Shown here piece by piece: positions 15,809 through 26,934 of a stretch of 64,000 nucleotides of DNA. A program made the translations under genes and the position numbers. How positions within the stretch are numbered: the stretch's first letter is position 1; each line of letters opens with the position of its first letter. The DNA is from Verrucomicrobiales bacterium (GTDB taxonomy: Bacteria > Verrucomicrobiota > Verrucomicrobiia > Verrucomicrobiales > DEV007). The DNA lies in contig JARGNG010000001.1 of assembly GCA_029213265.1 (NCBI GenBank), forward strand, positions 251,665 to 315,664, in the 5' to 3' direction. The notes below the pieces were generated by a model. That model was not told the DNA's origin. It made no database searches and saw only the letters and a list, made by a program, of their open reading frames with translations.

Positions 15809-17338
15809 TTGATACGCTTGCGAATCGTGCGCGGAGAAAACCACAGGAACGGATTCAGGAAGCGGCCATGGGCGGTCGGCTTGCTTACGGTTTTGTTGTG
15901 TCTGAGCCTTCTTTCCGTTCGAGCTCAGGAAGAAACGCCGCCGTCTACCAGCGTCGGGGAGACAGAATCCCGCTCCAGGCTGGTCGAGATCAAGGCTTCC
16001 CAATGGGGAGAAGATTATCAAATTCGGGTCGAAGGTGGAAATCCGCGGGCACGGGTCCTTTTCAAAATTTTTGCCAATGAACTGCGGGATGATTTTCGCT
16101 GGGCCATCTATAAATACCGTCCGGGGGAAAAGACCGACCGGACCTTTTGGACAATGCCAATCCTCATCGAGCTGTGGGGGGATGTGACGGATGTCTATCG
16201 GGATCGAGACACGAGGCTTGAGGTGAAGCTGAAGCCCGACAATCGATTTCATATTGACCTTGCGGTCAGGATTCATGATGGATTCGAAGAGGAATCGTTC
16301 CGGTTGGAAATGATTCGCGCTCTCGTGATTGAGCAGATGCTGATGCCGGCCGCGACGAATCCGGGGGCCTTTTCGGGGGATGAACTCAAACCGCCCCCCT
16401 GGATTGTGCATGGTTTTGACCAGCTGATAGAGCATCGCCGGGCAGGTCGACCGAGCTCCTTTTATGATGGCGCTCTTCGAAGCGGTCAGATTCTTGATCC
16501 GGATGAGCTTTTCGAAACCGAAAGTCCGGAAAATCTCGATCCCCTGAGTTACGCGATTTTTCGTGCGTCTGCGGCTGCCATGATCGAGGCCCTGCTGGAT
16601 CAGCCCGATGGTGATGTCGGGATTCGGGAGATACTCGCTGATGCGGGAATGAAGCCCGATGTTTCCGTTGCCTCCCTGATGCGTCAGCATTTTCCTGCCT
16701 TTCGGGAAATGGAGCAGGGAATGGAAAAATGGTGGGTTCTCCAGGTGGCGTCCCTGGGACAGCAGCAGAGTTTTGAATTTATGGACCGGGAGGAAACCGA
16801 GCGCTGGTTGACCGAAGCGCTCACAGTTCGATTCGATGGTAACGAGCTGTCGCAACTTCCCGGAAAGAAGAAAACGGGATTCTTTCAAAAGCTGATGCCG
16901 AAGAAGGAGAATCCGATCGACAGGGAGCCGTTCGCCGGGTCCATCGACCAGTACGAGGAGTTTATGGCTCGAACCAATGCGGAGGAGAAACTGGGACAAT
17001 GTTTTTCCGAGTTGCAGCGACTTAAGCAGGCCGGTTTTCCCCTGTATCGTCCCGTTTTTGAAGGCTATGAACTCGTTATCGAGCGACTGATGCGGAGGAG
17101 GATGAAAGAGATCGATGCTCAACTCGCTGCTCTCGCCGAAATGCGGGCGACGATCTATGACACGCTCGTTCGCACGGAAGACTACATGAATTACTACGAA
17201 GCGACCCGGGCTCCTCAGCGTAGCAAGGCCTTCGATGACTATCTCAAAATGCGCAAAGAACTCGATTCGGCCCCTCCGCCAAGGCGAAATGATCGTATTT
17301 CCCGCTATTTGGACGCCCTGGAGTTGGAATTTCCCTAG
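15809..17338 (+). CDS. Secreted hypothetical protein, possible degenerate peptidase-MA-like
   Basis: About 509 residues from the first possible start (TTG 15809; a GTG at 15827 also fits). A basic N-terminus leads into a signal peptide (about 22-39, AVGLLTVLLCLSLLSVRAQ). The region about 165-215 (MIRALVIEQMLMP, then PPPWIVHGFDQLIEHR) resembles the HExxH...WxxEG arrangement of peptidase-MA gluzincins, but the zinc-binding His/Glu are missing, so no protease activity is expected. The C-terminal 150 residues are helical and charged. It precedes the GAF-HlyD gene by 115 bp on the same strand and may be part of that system. Family not known to me. Confidence 0.7.
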   Translation: MIRLRIVRGENHRNGFRKRPWAVGLLTVLLCLSLLSVRAQEETPPSTSVGETESRSRLVEIKASQWGEDYQIRVEGGNPRARVLFKIFANELRDDFRWAIYKYRPGEKTDRTFWTMPILIELWGDVTDVYRDRDTRLEVKLKPDNRFHIDLAVRIHDGFEEESFRLEMIRALVIEQMLMPAATNPGAFSGDELKPPPWIVHGFDQLIEHRRAGRPSSFYDGALRSGQILDPDELFETESPENLDPLSYAIFRASAAAMIEALLDQPDGDVGIREILADAGMKPDVSVASLMRQHFPAFREMEQGMEKWWVLQVASLGQQQSFEFMDREETERWLTEALTVRFDGNELSQLPGKKKTGFFQKLMPKKENPIDREPFAGSIDQYEEFMARTNAEEKLGQCFSELQRLKQAGFPLYRPVFEGYELVIERLMRRRMKEIDAQLAALAEMRATIYDTLVRTEDYMNYYEATRAPQRSKAFDDYLKMRKELDSAPPPRRNDRISRYLDALELEFP

Positions 17339-17453
17339 ATCGGCAGCCAAGCCTTGGTGATCGACTCTGATTTCCTGCATTGTCAGGCGGCCGGAATCGA
17401 AGTATCCTTCCCCCCGGCTCTTTTTCGTTCTTCGTGAGAGCTGAATCGATACG

Positions 17454-19358
17454 ATGTCAGGAGATCTGGTTAATGAATTACGGGAGTCGGCCGGTTTGCC
17501 GGTGGGAAAGGCGCGTCCGGCTGCCAAGACCGCGTCCGAAGTTCGTGCCCTGCGGCCTCAGGATTGTCTTCATCCGCTGGCGGAGTTGTTCGGTCGATCT
17601 TCGAATCGCGCGGAATTCCTGCAGATCCTGTCTGACTACATTCGTCTGCTGATCGGGGCGGAGCTTGTGGCTCTTCATGAGAAGGGCGAGGACGGGTTGC
17701 GGCTGGCGGGGTTCGCCTCGGCAGCCGAAGGAGGCGCGGCGGTCAGGAAGAGCTGGCTTCCTTCTTCCGAAATTCTGGAGAAATCGTGGGCGGACCGGCG
17801 TAGCAGCCAGGCCCATGTCCTGATCGATAACCGGCAGCATGCCCGGCTCATGGTCCCGTTTTTTGTCCAGGACAAGCCACCGGTTTGCATCACCGCTTTT
17901 CTTCCCCCGGAGCGAATTGCTTTCTCCGACCCCTGTTTCTCGATGCTGCATCTGACAACGCAGTTCATTGTGCAGCGTGAATTGCTCGCGGATTCCCACG
18001 AGAAAGAGCTCGCGTTTGTGCAGGCGACGATGTTGGTGGAGATGTTTTCGCGGACTGCGGACGGTGACACCTTCAAGCGTTCGCTCTTTTCGCTGGTCAC
18101 CGAGCTGGAGAAATTTTTCGGCTGCCAGCGTGTCGCCATTGGAACCGGTTCCAGTCGGTCCTGCAAAGTTCACGCGGTCTCGGGAATGAGCAGTGAGGAA
18201 AAGCGAACGCTGGGACTCTCCCAGCTTGGGGCTGCGATGCGGGAGGCGATCGCTCTCGATGAGATCATGGTCTGGCCGGGGCAGAAAGAGATGGTCCGTG
18301 AAGTGGTAGTGTCTGCGAATCACGATGACCTGCTTCATTCTTTTAAATCGGGGCGAATTGTCGTGGCTCCTTTGCGTCACGAGGTGACCGGCGTTACCGG
18401 GGCAATTGCCTTGCTCTGGCCTGCGGGATCGCCTGAGGTTGCCAAGCGCACCTATCGCCTGCTGGATGCCTGTCAGCCTCATCTGGCGTCGTTGGTCGGA
18501 TTTTTGAAGCGATCGAAGCATGGTGAATTCCGGGGCGGCCTGTCGAAATTCTGGCGTCAGAGTAAACTCAAGCGGGTAGCCCTGGTCAGTGGGATCGTCG
18601 CACTGATCACGGCGATGCTCTTTCCGGTCACCTATCGGGTCAGTGCCCAATGTGTGATCCAGCCCGTCCTGCGACGGACAATCGCGGCACCCTTTGAGAA
18701 TCGTCTCTACCGGACCTATGCCAAACCCGGAGACGAAGTGGAGGCCGGACAGATTCTCGCCGAGCTCGATGGGCGGGAAATTCGTGTGGCCCTCGCCGAG
18801 TCCATTGCCGCCCGAAGCGCCGCGGTGAAGAGGAGGGACAATGCCATGGTTCTGGAAGATCCCGCGGAATTGCAGATGAGTCAGCTGGAAGCAGATCGTC
18901 TTTCGCTCGAAGTGGAACGTTTGCAGTTTCGAAATGACAACCTCCTGATCCGTTCACCGATCGATGGCGTTGTCTTGACCGGAAATCTGGAACGGTCGGA
19001 GGGCGTTCCCGTTTCCACCGGGCAGAAGCTTTTTGAGGTGGCACCGCTCGACAAGATGCTGATGGAGATCGCGATTACCGAGACTGAAATCCGCCATGTT
19101 GAGAAAGAGCAGGAAGTTGTTCTCCGGATTGAGTCTGACAGTGCCAAAAAGCGGAAGTCGACGCTGGAAACCCTCCATCCGATCTCAGAGATTCAAAGCG
19201 GGCAAAACGTATTCGTAGCCGAGGCCGTTCTCGAAAATGAGGACGGATTACTTCGTCCCGGAATGAAAGGGAGTGTCCGGATTCTCTCTGAAAAGAAATC
19301 GGTGGGGTGGATCCTTTTTCATCGTCTCTGGGAATACCTCCGACTCAAGCTGTGGTAG
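17454..19358 (+). CDS. GAF-domain / HlyD-type membrane fusion protein
   Basis: 634 residues. The cytoplasmic part has two GAF-like regions (about 40-180 and 205-345). A membrane helix follows (about 374-392, VALVSGIVALITAMLFPVTY), then a periplasmic adaptor of the HlyD/biotinyl-lipoyl class (about 395-620): AAPFENRLYRTYAKPGDEVEAGQILAELDG, a coiled-coil hairpin (450-495), IRSPIDGVVL, and the beta-barrel domain. It therefore links cytoplasmic sensing to a periplasmic export adaptor. The stop codon is 3 bp from the start of the M50-HlyD gene, so translation is very likely coupled. Substrate unknown; no ABC or RND pump or TolC-like gene is next to it. Confidence 0.85.
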   Translation: MSGDLVNELRESAGLPVGKARPAAKTASEVRALRPQDCLHPLAELFGRSSNRAEFLQILSDYIRLLIGAELVALHEKGEDGLRLAGFASAAEGGAAVRKSWLPSSEILEKSWADRRSSQAHVLIDNRQHARLMVPFFVQDKPPVCITAFLPPERIAFSDPCFSMLHLTTQFIVQRELLADSHEKELAFVQATMLVEMFSRTADGDTFKRSLFSLVTELEKFFGCQRVAIGTGSSRSCKVHAVSGMSSEEKRTLGLSQLGAAMREAIALDEIMVWPGQKEMVREVVVSANHDDLLHSFKSGRIVVAPLRHEVTGVTGAIALLWPAGSPEVAKRTYRLLDACQPHLASLVGFLKRSKHGEFRGGLSKFWRQSKLKRVALVSGIVALITAMLFPVTYRVSAQCVIQPVLRRTIAAPFENRLYRTYAKPGDEVEAGQILAELDGREIRVALAESIAARSAAVKRRDNAMVLEDPAELQMSQLEADRLSLEVERLQFRNDNLLIRSPIDGVVLTGNLERSEGVPVSTGQKLFEVAPLDKMLMEIAITETEIRHVEKEQEVVLRIESDSAKKRKSTLETLHPISEIQSGQNVFVAEAVLENEDGLLRPGMKGSVRILSEKKSVGWILFHRLWEYLRLKLW

Positions 19359-19361
19359 GAA

Positions 19362-21623
19362 ATGGCAGTCGATCACAGGGTCAGCGAGATTTCGAGTTCC
19401 CGTCCGCGACTGCGGCGGGACGTGCGGACGCATTACCAGGAGTATCGAGGCGAGCCGAGTTACATCATTGAAGACACTTCCAAGGGACGTTTCTTTCACG
19501 TCGGTTTTCCCGAGCATCAGTTTATCCAGAGTTTCGACGGCCGAACCACGATCTCGGAAGCGTTGGCGCGAAATGCAGCTACGCAGGGGGAGGACGCCCT
19601 CACCGAGGCGCAGGGCGATCAGTTGCTGCGGTGGTTAATCGACAACGATCTTCTCGAATCGGAAACCAGTGGGCAGGGCGAACGTCGTCGTGATCGTCAG
19701 ACAAAGAACCGCGAACGGCAGGAAAAAGCGAAGAATCCTGTCGCCAAGGTGATGTTTTTTAAAATCCCTCTCGGGTGTCCGGATCGATTGCTGAGTCGAG
19801 TCGAGCCATGGGTCGGTTGGGTCTTCGGCGTCCCCGGCCTCCTCCTCTGGCTCATGCTGGTAGCCTACACTCTCGTGCAATTCGCACCGGAATGGGATCG
19901 CTTTACTGCAGCAACAGGGCAGGTGATTGCTTCGGGCAGCTGGATTCGAATTGCTCTGATTTATACCGTTCTGAAGGTTCTCCACGAGTTCGGACACGGG
20001 CTTGCCACGAAAAAGTTCGGCGGAACGGTTCCGGACTGGGGGGTGCAATTGCTGGCCTTCATCACCCCGCTGGCTTTTGTCGATGCCTCAGCGAGTTGGA
20101 AATTTCCCTCCAAATGGCGAAGGATCATTGTTTCGGCAGCCGGAATGTATGTCGAAATCGCGATTGCATGCGTCTGCCTGTTGGGATGGTTGCATACGGA
20201 TTCCGGCGTTCTAAATACCTCGCTTCACAGCGCCGTTGTTGCCGCCACCTTCGTCACTTTGCTATTCAATGCGAATCCGTTGATGCGGTTTGACGGCTAC
20301 TATATTCTCCTGGACTACCTCGGGATTCCCAACCTGGGAACGAAGGGGCAGCAGTTTCTCAAGTGGGCCGGAAAACGGGTCTTTCTCGGGATGAGTGATT
20401 TGCCGATGCCTCCGTCCGTCCGGCAGCATCCCGTTGCGGTTCCATTGTACGGGGTCCTCGCCGCTCTTTGGAAGATCGTAATCTGGATCGGTATCATGGT
20501 TCTCGTCAGCCTCCTTTTCAAAGGGGCTGGACTGGTCATCGCGATCGCATCGGTCGGGGTGATGTTGGTCACTTCCGTGGTGAAATTTTTCAACTTTCTT
20601 TTCAAATCGGGAAGTGGTCCCTCTTTGTCAAAAGCCCTGCCCCGAATCGCTGTGTTTCTTCTCGCTCTGGGCGCGATTCTCTTTCTCATCCCCATCAACC
20701 CTACAGGAAAAGCCGTCGCCGTAGTCGAGTACGCGGACAGGGAAAGAATGAGGGCCTCGGTCCGGGGACTCGTCACTGAGGTCCTTGTCGAAGAGGGGCA
20801 GGAGATAAAGAAAGGCGACCTTCTCGTTGAAATGTCGAATCCGGATGAGCAGTCCGAGTACGACAAGATGCTGCTCGAATTGCGGACCGCGCGGATTCGG
20901 GCGCGGAGCTATTATCAGGTGGAGAATCTTCCTGCTTACCAGGCGGAAATCGAAACAATACTGGGTCTTGAGCGAAAGGTGGCCGAGAGCAAAGCGATTC
21001 TTTCGGGATTGAAGATAGTTGCGCCAGTAGATGGGCAGGTTGTCGGGCGGGATCTTGAATCCCTGCCCGGAAAATGGGTTGGAATCGGTGATGAAATTCT
21101 CTCGGTGGTTCCCAATGAAAAAATGGACCTCCTTATTTCCTTCCGCCAGGATGACATTGACGATCTTGCCGGGCAAAAGGACCGCGATATCCGCGTCCGG
21201 CTTCGCGGGCGAACCCGCGATTTGGAAGGCGTGATTGATCGGATTGAGAGTCGCGCCACGCGTGCTCTGCCTCATGAAGTAATGGCCTCGCCCAACGGAG
21301 GACCGCTCGCCTTGCGAACGTCGAGCGATCCGGTGGCCGAAAGGGATCGGGAAATCGCCGGTGGGGGCGGGGCATACGATCTCGACCTGGATTACTTTTC
21401 CGGGCTGGGACAGCAGGGGCAATCCCGGGAACTGGCACGCGCAAGATTCGCCGGAAGGGCAATTATTACATCGGAGGGAGTGCGGGAACTGCGCGAAGGG
21501 GAGTGGGGGTATGTAAGCTTTGCCAACGCGGAGAAAGAAGTGCTTGGAAAATGGCTTTTCCAGGAAGTCTCGGGATACGTTCGGGACAAAATTGAACAGG
21601 CCCGCGCCGCTTCGGCGAGTTGA
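19362..21623 (+). CDS. PqqD-like / M50 site-2 protease / HlyD fusion protein
   Basis: 753 residues in three parts. Residues about 19-100 resemble PqqD-type peptide-binding domains (FHVGFPEHQFIQSFDGRTTI, then LLRWLIDNDLLES). Residues about 145-455 are a multi-pass M50 metalloprotease with the zinc motif HEFGH (208-212) and the third ligand in NPLMRFDGYY (Asp311), so catalytically intact. Residues about 465-750 form a HlyD-like adaptor (VRGLVTEVLVEEGQEIKKGDLL, IVAPVDGQVVGRDLE). Known relatives (COG1994 with COG0845) occur beside peptide modification or export genes. Here it is coupled to GAF-HlyD. Likely job: bind, cut in the membrane and help export a peptide or protein; the substrate is not visible. 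Confidence 0.85.
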   Translation: MAVDHRVSEISSSRPRLRRDVRTHYQEYRGEPSYIIEDTSKGRFFHVGFPEHQFIQSFDGRTTISEALARNAATQGEDALTEAQGDQLLRWLIDNDLLESETSGQGERRRDRQTKNRERQEKAKNPVAKVMFFKIPLGCPDRLLSRVEPWVGWVFGVPGLLLWLMLVAYTLVQFAPEWDRFTAATGQVIASGSWIRIALIYTVLKVLHEFGHGLATKKFGGTVPDWGVQLLAFITPLAFVDASASWKFPSKWRRIIVSAAGMYVEIAIACVCLLGWLHTDSGVLNTSLHSAVVAATFVTLLFNANPLMRFDGYYILLDYLGIPNLGTKGQQFLKWAGKRVFLGMSDLPMPPSVRQHPVAVPLYGVLAALWKIVIWIGIMVLVSLLFKGAGLVIAIASVGVMLVTSVVKFFNFLFKSGSGPSLSKALPRIAVFLLALGAILFLIPINPTGKAVAVVEYADRERMRASVRGLVTEVLVEEGQEIKKGDLLVEMSNPDEQSEYDKMLLELRTARIRARSYYQVENLPAYQAEIETILGLERKVAESKAILSGLKIVAPVDGQVVGRDLESLPGKWVGIGDEILSVVPNEKMDLLISFRQDDIDDLAGQKDRDIRVRLRGRTRDLEGVIDRIESRATRALPHEVMASPNGGPLALRTSSDPVAERDREIAGGGGAYDLDLDYFSGLGQQGQSRELARARFAGRAIITSEGVRELREGEWGYVSFANAEKEVLGKWLFQEVSGYVRDKIEQARAASAS

Positions 21624-21644
21624 GTCCGGGCTCCCGGAAGAAGC

Positions 21645-22331
21645 CTAAGCCGTCAGCAGATGGCCGATCAATCCCAGGAGAAATCCGATGGCAGCTCCAA
21701 GCGCGGGGATCCATCGATTCTTCAGTTGAGCCTGCGGGGCAATGTCCTGAAAAATGATGTAAAGGATTCCCCCTCCGGCGATCAGCATGAGGCACTGCAC
21801 GGTCATCGAAAAACCGGAGAGAAAGGTGAATCCAAACCAGGTGGCGGCAGATCCCAGAAGAGCGATCAACATGAAAACGAAAAGCACGCGGTTCGCAGGG
21901 AGAGTTTGATTCATCTCCCGAAAGGAATTAAATCCCTCCGGGAGATTCTGGAGAGCGATGAGAAAGGCCAGCAACATTCCTGAATCGCCGTTGGCAACGA
22001 AAGCGCCAAGAGCGAGCGCCTCGGGAATATAGTCGGAAAGCATTGCAACCAGTTGCGATGCCGGACTTTTCGAGCGGGCGATCAACAGGTCGATACCGAG
22101 GAAAATCAGACCGCCGCCACCGAAACAAAGCGCGACCAGCCAGATGGGCATGTTTTTGGCACCTTCCGGCACGAGCACCAGTGCCACTGCCGAGAGAAGC
22201 GCTCCGCCTCCAAAGGCAATTATGAAGTGTCGGAACTCATTTTCAAGCCAGCGCGGCCCGAAGGATTCAATTCGCGCAAGCCAACCGCCGACTGGAATGG
22301 CCGCTCCCGCGAGAAGACCGAGGAGCAGAAT
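21645..22331 (-). CDS. ZIP-family metal transporter with in-frame TAG at codon 6
   Basis: ZIP (zinc/iron-regulated transporter-like) permease. Seen: first helix LLLGLLAGAAIPVGGWLA, then FRHFIIAFGGGALLSAVALVLVPEG, the metal-site helix SDYIPEALALGAF (His replaced by Asp), and LIALQNLPEGFNSFREM, the conserved N-x-P-E-G. The natural start is probably ATG 22349, which overlaps the rarA stop as ATGA, but the sixth codon is TAG (22334-22332). The open frame resumes at 22331 with ATT-CTG and runs to 21645. Either a rare start (ATT/CTG) is used, a GTG at 22187 gives a shortened protein lacking the first helices, or the gene has lost function. Coordinates given are the stop-free part. Confidence 0.75.
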   Translation of the reverse strand: MLLLGLLAGAAIPVGGWLARIESFGPRWLENEFRHFIIAFGGGALLSAVALVLVPEGAKNMPIWLVALCFGGGGLIFLGIDLLIARSKSPASQLVAMLSDYIPEALALGAFVANGDSGMLLAFLIALQNLPEGFNSFREMNQTLPANRVLFVFMLIALLGSAATWFGFTFLSGFSMTVQCLMLIAGGGILYIIFQDIAPQAQLKNRWIPALGAAIGFLLGLIGHLLTA

Positions 22332-22345
22332 CTAGAGCAGGAGGC

Positions 22346-23803
22346 TCATGAGGAAGAGGACGACTCGGAAGGGTGCCCGCCTGTAGCACCTCCGGAATTC
22401 GCGTTGTTGCTCTCAAACTGTTTTCGCCAATGATCGAGGCGTTCTCCAACGCGCTGCTCGAGGCCATTCGAGGAAGGCTCGTAGTAGACTCGTCCCTCAG
22501 GGAGATAGGCCTGGGGGACATAGCCTTCTTCGTAGTCATGCCCGTAGAGATAAGCGGTTTCACCTTCTGCTATGGCACCGCCCTCGGTTCCAAGTTTCTT
22601 TCTCGATTTGGTTCGGAGATGAGGAGGCACCGCCAAAGTTCTTCCGTTTTTGACGTCGTCGAGCGCGGCATTGATACCGGCGTAGGTTCGATTACTTTTC
22701 GGGGCGGTTGCCATGTAGACCGCAGCGTGTGCCAAAGGGACCCGGGCCTCAGGCATCCCGATAAACTCCACCGCTTGTTGCGCGGCCACGGCGACCCGCA
22801 GGGCATTGGAGTCCGCCATTCCAATGTCTTCGCTGGCTGCGATCACGATGCGTCTCGCAATAAAGCGGATATCTTCACCCGCGTAGAGCATTTTTGCGAG
22901 CCAGTAGAGAGTGGCGTCGGGGTCACATCCCCGCATCGATTTGATAAAGGCACTGATCGTGTCGTAGTGCGCATCTCCATCTGCATCGTAAACCACCGTT
23001 TTGCGTTGAATCGAGTCTTCCGCCACCGCCAGATCGACGCGAATATCGCCTGATTCCGGATCGGGTTCCGTAGTCAGTACGGCGAGTTCAAAGGAGGTCA
23101 GCAGCTTTCGCGCGTCGCCATCGCACATCCGAACGAGGTGAGAGGCTGCGTCTTCGTTCAGAGTGAGCGGCTTCTTGCCGAATCCGCGTTCAGGATCCTT
23201 CACGGCTGCCTGCAGCAGGGTGGCGAGGTCTTCTTCGGTCAAGGGCTCCAATTGAAAGACCTGGGAGCGGGATACGAGAGGGCTGTTCACATAGAAGTAG
23301 GGATTGTGAGTTGTCGCTCCGATGAAGCGAACCGTTCCGCGCTCTATGTGGGGGAGCAGGACATCCTGCTGGGATTTGTTGAACCGGTGAATCTCGTCGA
23401 CAAAGAGCGTTGTGATTTCATTTCTCGTTCGCTGAAACTGCCGCGCGGCCTCGACTGCCCTTCGGATTTCCGCAACATTACTCTCGACTCCGGACAGATT
23501 GATAAATCTGGAGTCTGTTCGTTGCGCAATCAATTCGGCCAGGCTGGTTTTGCCCACTCCCGGAGGACCGTAAAAGATCAATGAGGTAAACCGGTCCGCT
23601 TCGATCGCTCGCCTGAGGAGTTTACCTTCGGCGAGAATATGAGACTGGCCCACATATTCATCAAGGTTCCGGGGACGCATCCGTGCTGCGAGCGGCATAG
23701 TCGGATCCGGGGGACGGTTGGCGGCCTCGCTCAACGACGCTGCCGAAGCGCCGAGCATCCCGGATTCGCCTGCTTCCGCATCTTCTTCGAAAAAGTCGTC
23801 CAT
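22346..23803 (-). CDS. rarA: Replication-associated recombination protein A (RarA/MgsA)
   Basis: 485 residues. AAA+ ATPase that acts at stalled replication forks. Walker A GPPGVGKTSLAE near residue 81, Walker B TLFVDEIHRFNKSQQD near 134, sensor GATTHNPYF near 160, followed by the helical tetramerisation domain with RRIVIAASEDIGMADSNAL and YMATAPKSNRTYAGI. The first 40 residues are an acidic extension; the C-terminus ends in a run of Ser. The start at 23803 gives the full N-terminal extension. The stop TGA overlaps the ATG of the ZIP reading frame. Confidence 0.95.
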   Translation of the reverse strand: MDDFFEEDAEAGESGMLGASAASLSEAANRPPDPTMPLAARMRPRNLDEYVGQSHILAEGKLLRRAIEADRFTSLIFYGPPGVGKTSLAELIAQRTDSRFINLSGVESNVAEIRRAVEAARQFQRTRNEITTLFVDEIHRFNKSQQDVLLPHIERGTVRFIGATTHNPYFYVNSPLVSRSQVFQLEPLTEEDLATLLQAAVKDPERGFGKKPLTLNEDAASHLVRMCDGDARKLLTSFELAVLTTEPDPESGDIRVDLAVAEDSIQRKTVVYDADGDAHYDTISAFIKSMRGCDPDATLYWLAKMLYAGEDIRFIARRIVIAASEDIGMADSNALRVAVAAQQAVEFIGMPEARVPLAHAAVYMATAPKSNRTYAGINAALDDVKNGRTLAVPPHLRTKSRKKLGTEGGAIAEGETAYLYGHDYEEGYVPQAYLPEGRVYYEPSSNGLEQRVGERLDHWRKQFESNNANSGGATGGHPSESSSSS

Positions 23804-24070
23804 ATGCTATGCCAGCTTTCGGAGCGGTTTAGAAACGCACTCGTAGGTGGAGAGTCGCATTCGAAGGAATGGGGGTCAATGGGCACCTTGAAAGCGGCGG
23901 TGAACAGCAAAATCACGGATTTTTTCAAAATTATTGGGGTATAACTGAAATATTTACAATAATTATAATAAATTGTTTGATAAACCGTATTAATTTGGTA
24001 ATATTACAAAATACTTAATCCATATTAACTACCTGCCGCGCCCCGGCGCCTTATCCATCCCACCCTCACC

Positions 24071-24559
24071 ATGAATACCCTCATCCCTGATCTGGCTCAG
24101 TTTCAACTGGAAGAGCTTGGACAAACGCCCGCAGTTGACAATCCGAATGCGGAAGTCAGTTTCAAAGTTGATGTCGAGCCAAGTCGTGTGACGCGCCGTC
24201 TAGTCGTCGGAATTCTCGATGAAAGCCGGAAACGCGGGATTTCGATCGCAATCTATCCCGCAACCGGCGAAGTCTGTGACCTTACGAATGGCGGCGGAGT
24301 GATTGGATACCTTTCCAAAGTTCCCATGAATCCGGGTGTTCCGATTCCCTGTGACCTTACTTTGTATCGGTTCGGAAAAAACTTCGTATGCAGCGTGCGC
24401 GTGCATGGAGAAATTTTCCTTTACCCTGCCTTTTCCATGGACGGAGCGGCCAAGCTTAAGGCCTTCGTTGGACAAGAGCAGGGAGAAGGCGGAGGGGACT
24501 CGACCTTGAACTGGTCCCGTCTTCGTCTCGACGTTCTCGAGCAGCCGGTCGCTGCCTGA
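24071..24559 (+). CDS. Hypothetical protein
   Basis: 162 residues, not recognised. No signal peptide or membrane helix. Alternating hydrophobic strands (RLVVGILDESRKRGISIAIYP, DLTLYRFGKNFVCSVRVHGEIFLYP) suggest a beta-sandwich, perhaps concanavalin- or SPRY-like. The glycine-rich turn NGGGVIGYL and the repeated Pro-rich loop PMNPGVPIPCD are distinctive. Preceded by an AT-rich stretch (23939-24035) likely to hold its promoter, and followed by a strong terminator, so it is monocistronic. Confidence 0.75.
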   Translation: MNTLIPDLAQFQLEELGQTPAVDNPNAEVSFKVDVEPSRVTRRLVVGILDESRKRGISIAIYPATGEVCDLTNGGGVIGYLSKVPMNPGVPIPCDLTLYRFGKNFVCSVRVHGEIFLYPAFSMDGAAKLKAFVGQEQGEGGGDSTLNWSRLRLDVLEQPVAA

Positions 24560-24585
24560 TCCTATTTTCCAGTAGTCGTTGGTTT

Positions 24586-24625
24586 GACCGGCGTGGCTTT
24601 CCCAAGCCGCGCCGGTCTTCTTTTT
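24586..24625 (+). terminator. Terminator after the 162-residue hypothetical gene
   Basis: A 14-pair stem (GACCGGCGTGGCTT with AAGCCGCGCCGGTC, one wobble), loop TCCC region, then TTCTTTTT. Confidence 0.88.
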
Positions 24626-24652
24626 GGGAGATGCCAATTCCGGAAGAGCACA

Positions 24653-24679
24653 AAAAAACCGGACGTTTCCGCCCGGCTT
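24653..24679 (-). terminator. Terminator of fusA
   Basis: On the minus strand AAGCCGGGCG, tetraloop GAAA, CGTCCGGTTT, then more T residues; ten pairs with two wobbles. It begins about 28 bp after the fusA stop. Confidence 0.85.
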
Positions 24680-24706
24680 TTCTCTGTTAAATTGAATCGA
24701 AGAAAC

Positions 24707-26794
<2,088 letters not shown>

Positions 26795-26934
26795 GTCCCT
26801 GGGGTGATTTTAGTTAAACCGTTTTTGTGAAGCGTATAGTTGTTCAAAGCGGCCTGATGGCAACCTAGAATTCCTATTTTCAGGTATTTATTCTCGACAG
26901 AGTAGGGGAATATCGCTAACCCACGGGTTTTTTG

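Noticed and set aside
15482..17527. Open frame of 681 codons on the minus strand.
   Set aside because: Antisense to the secreted protein gene, crosses into the hsp20 coding region, no recognisable fold.
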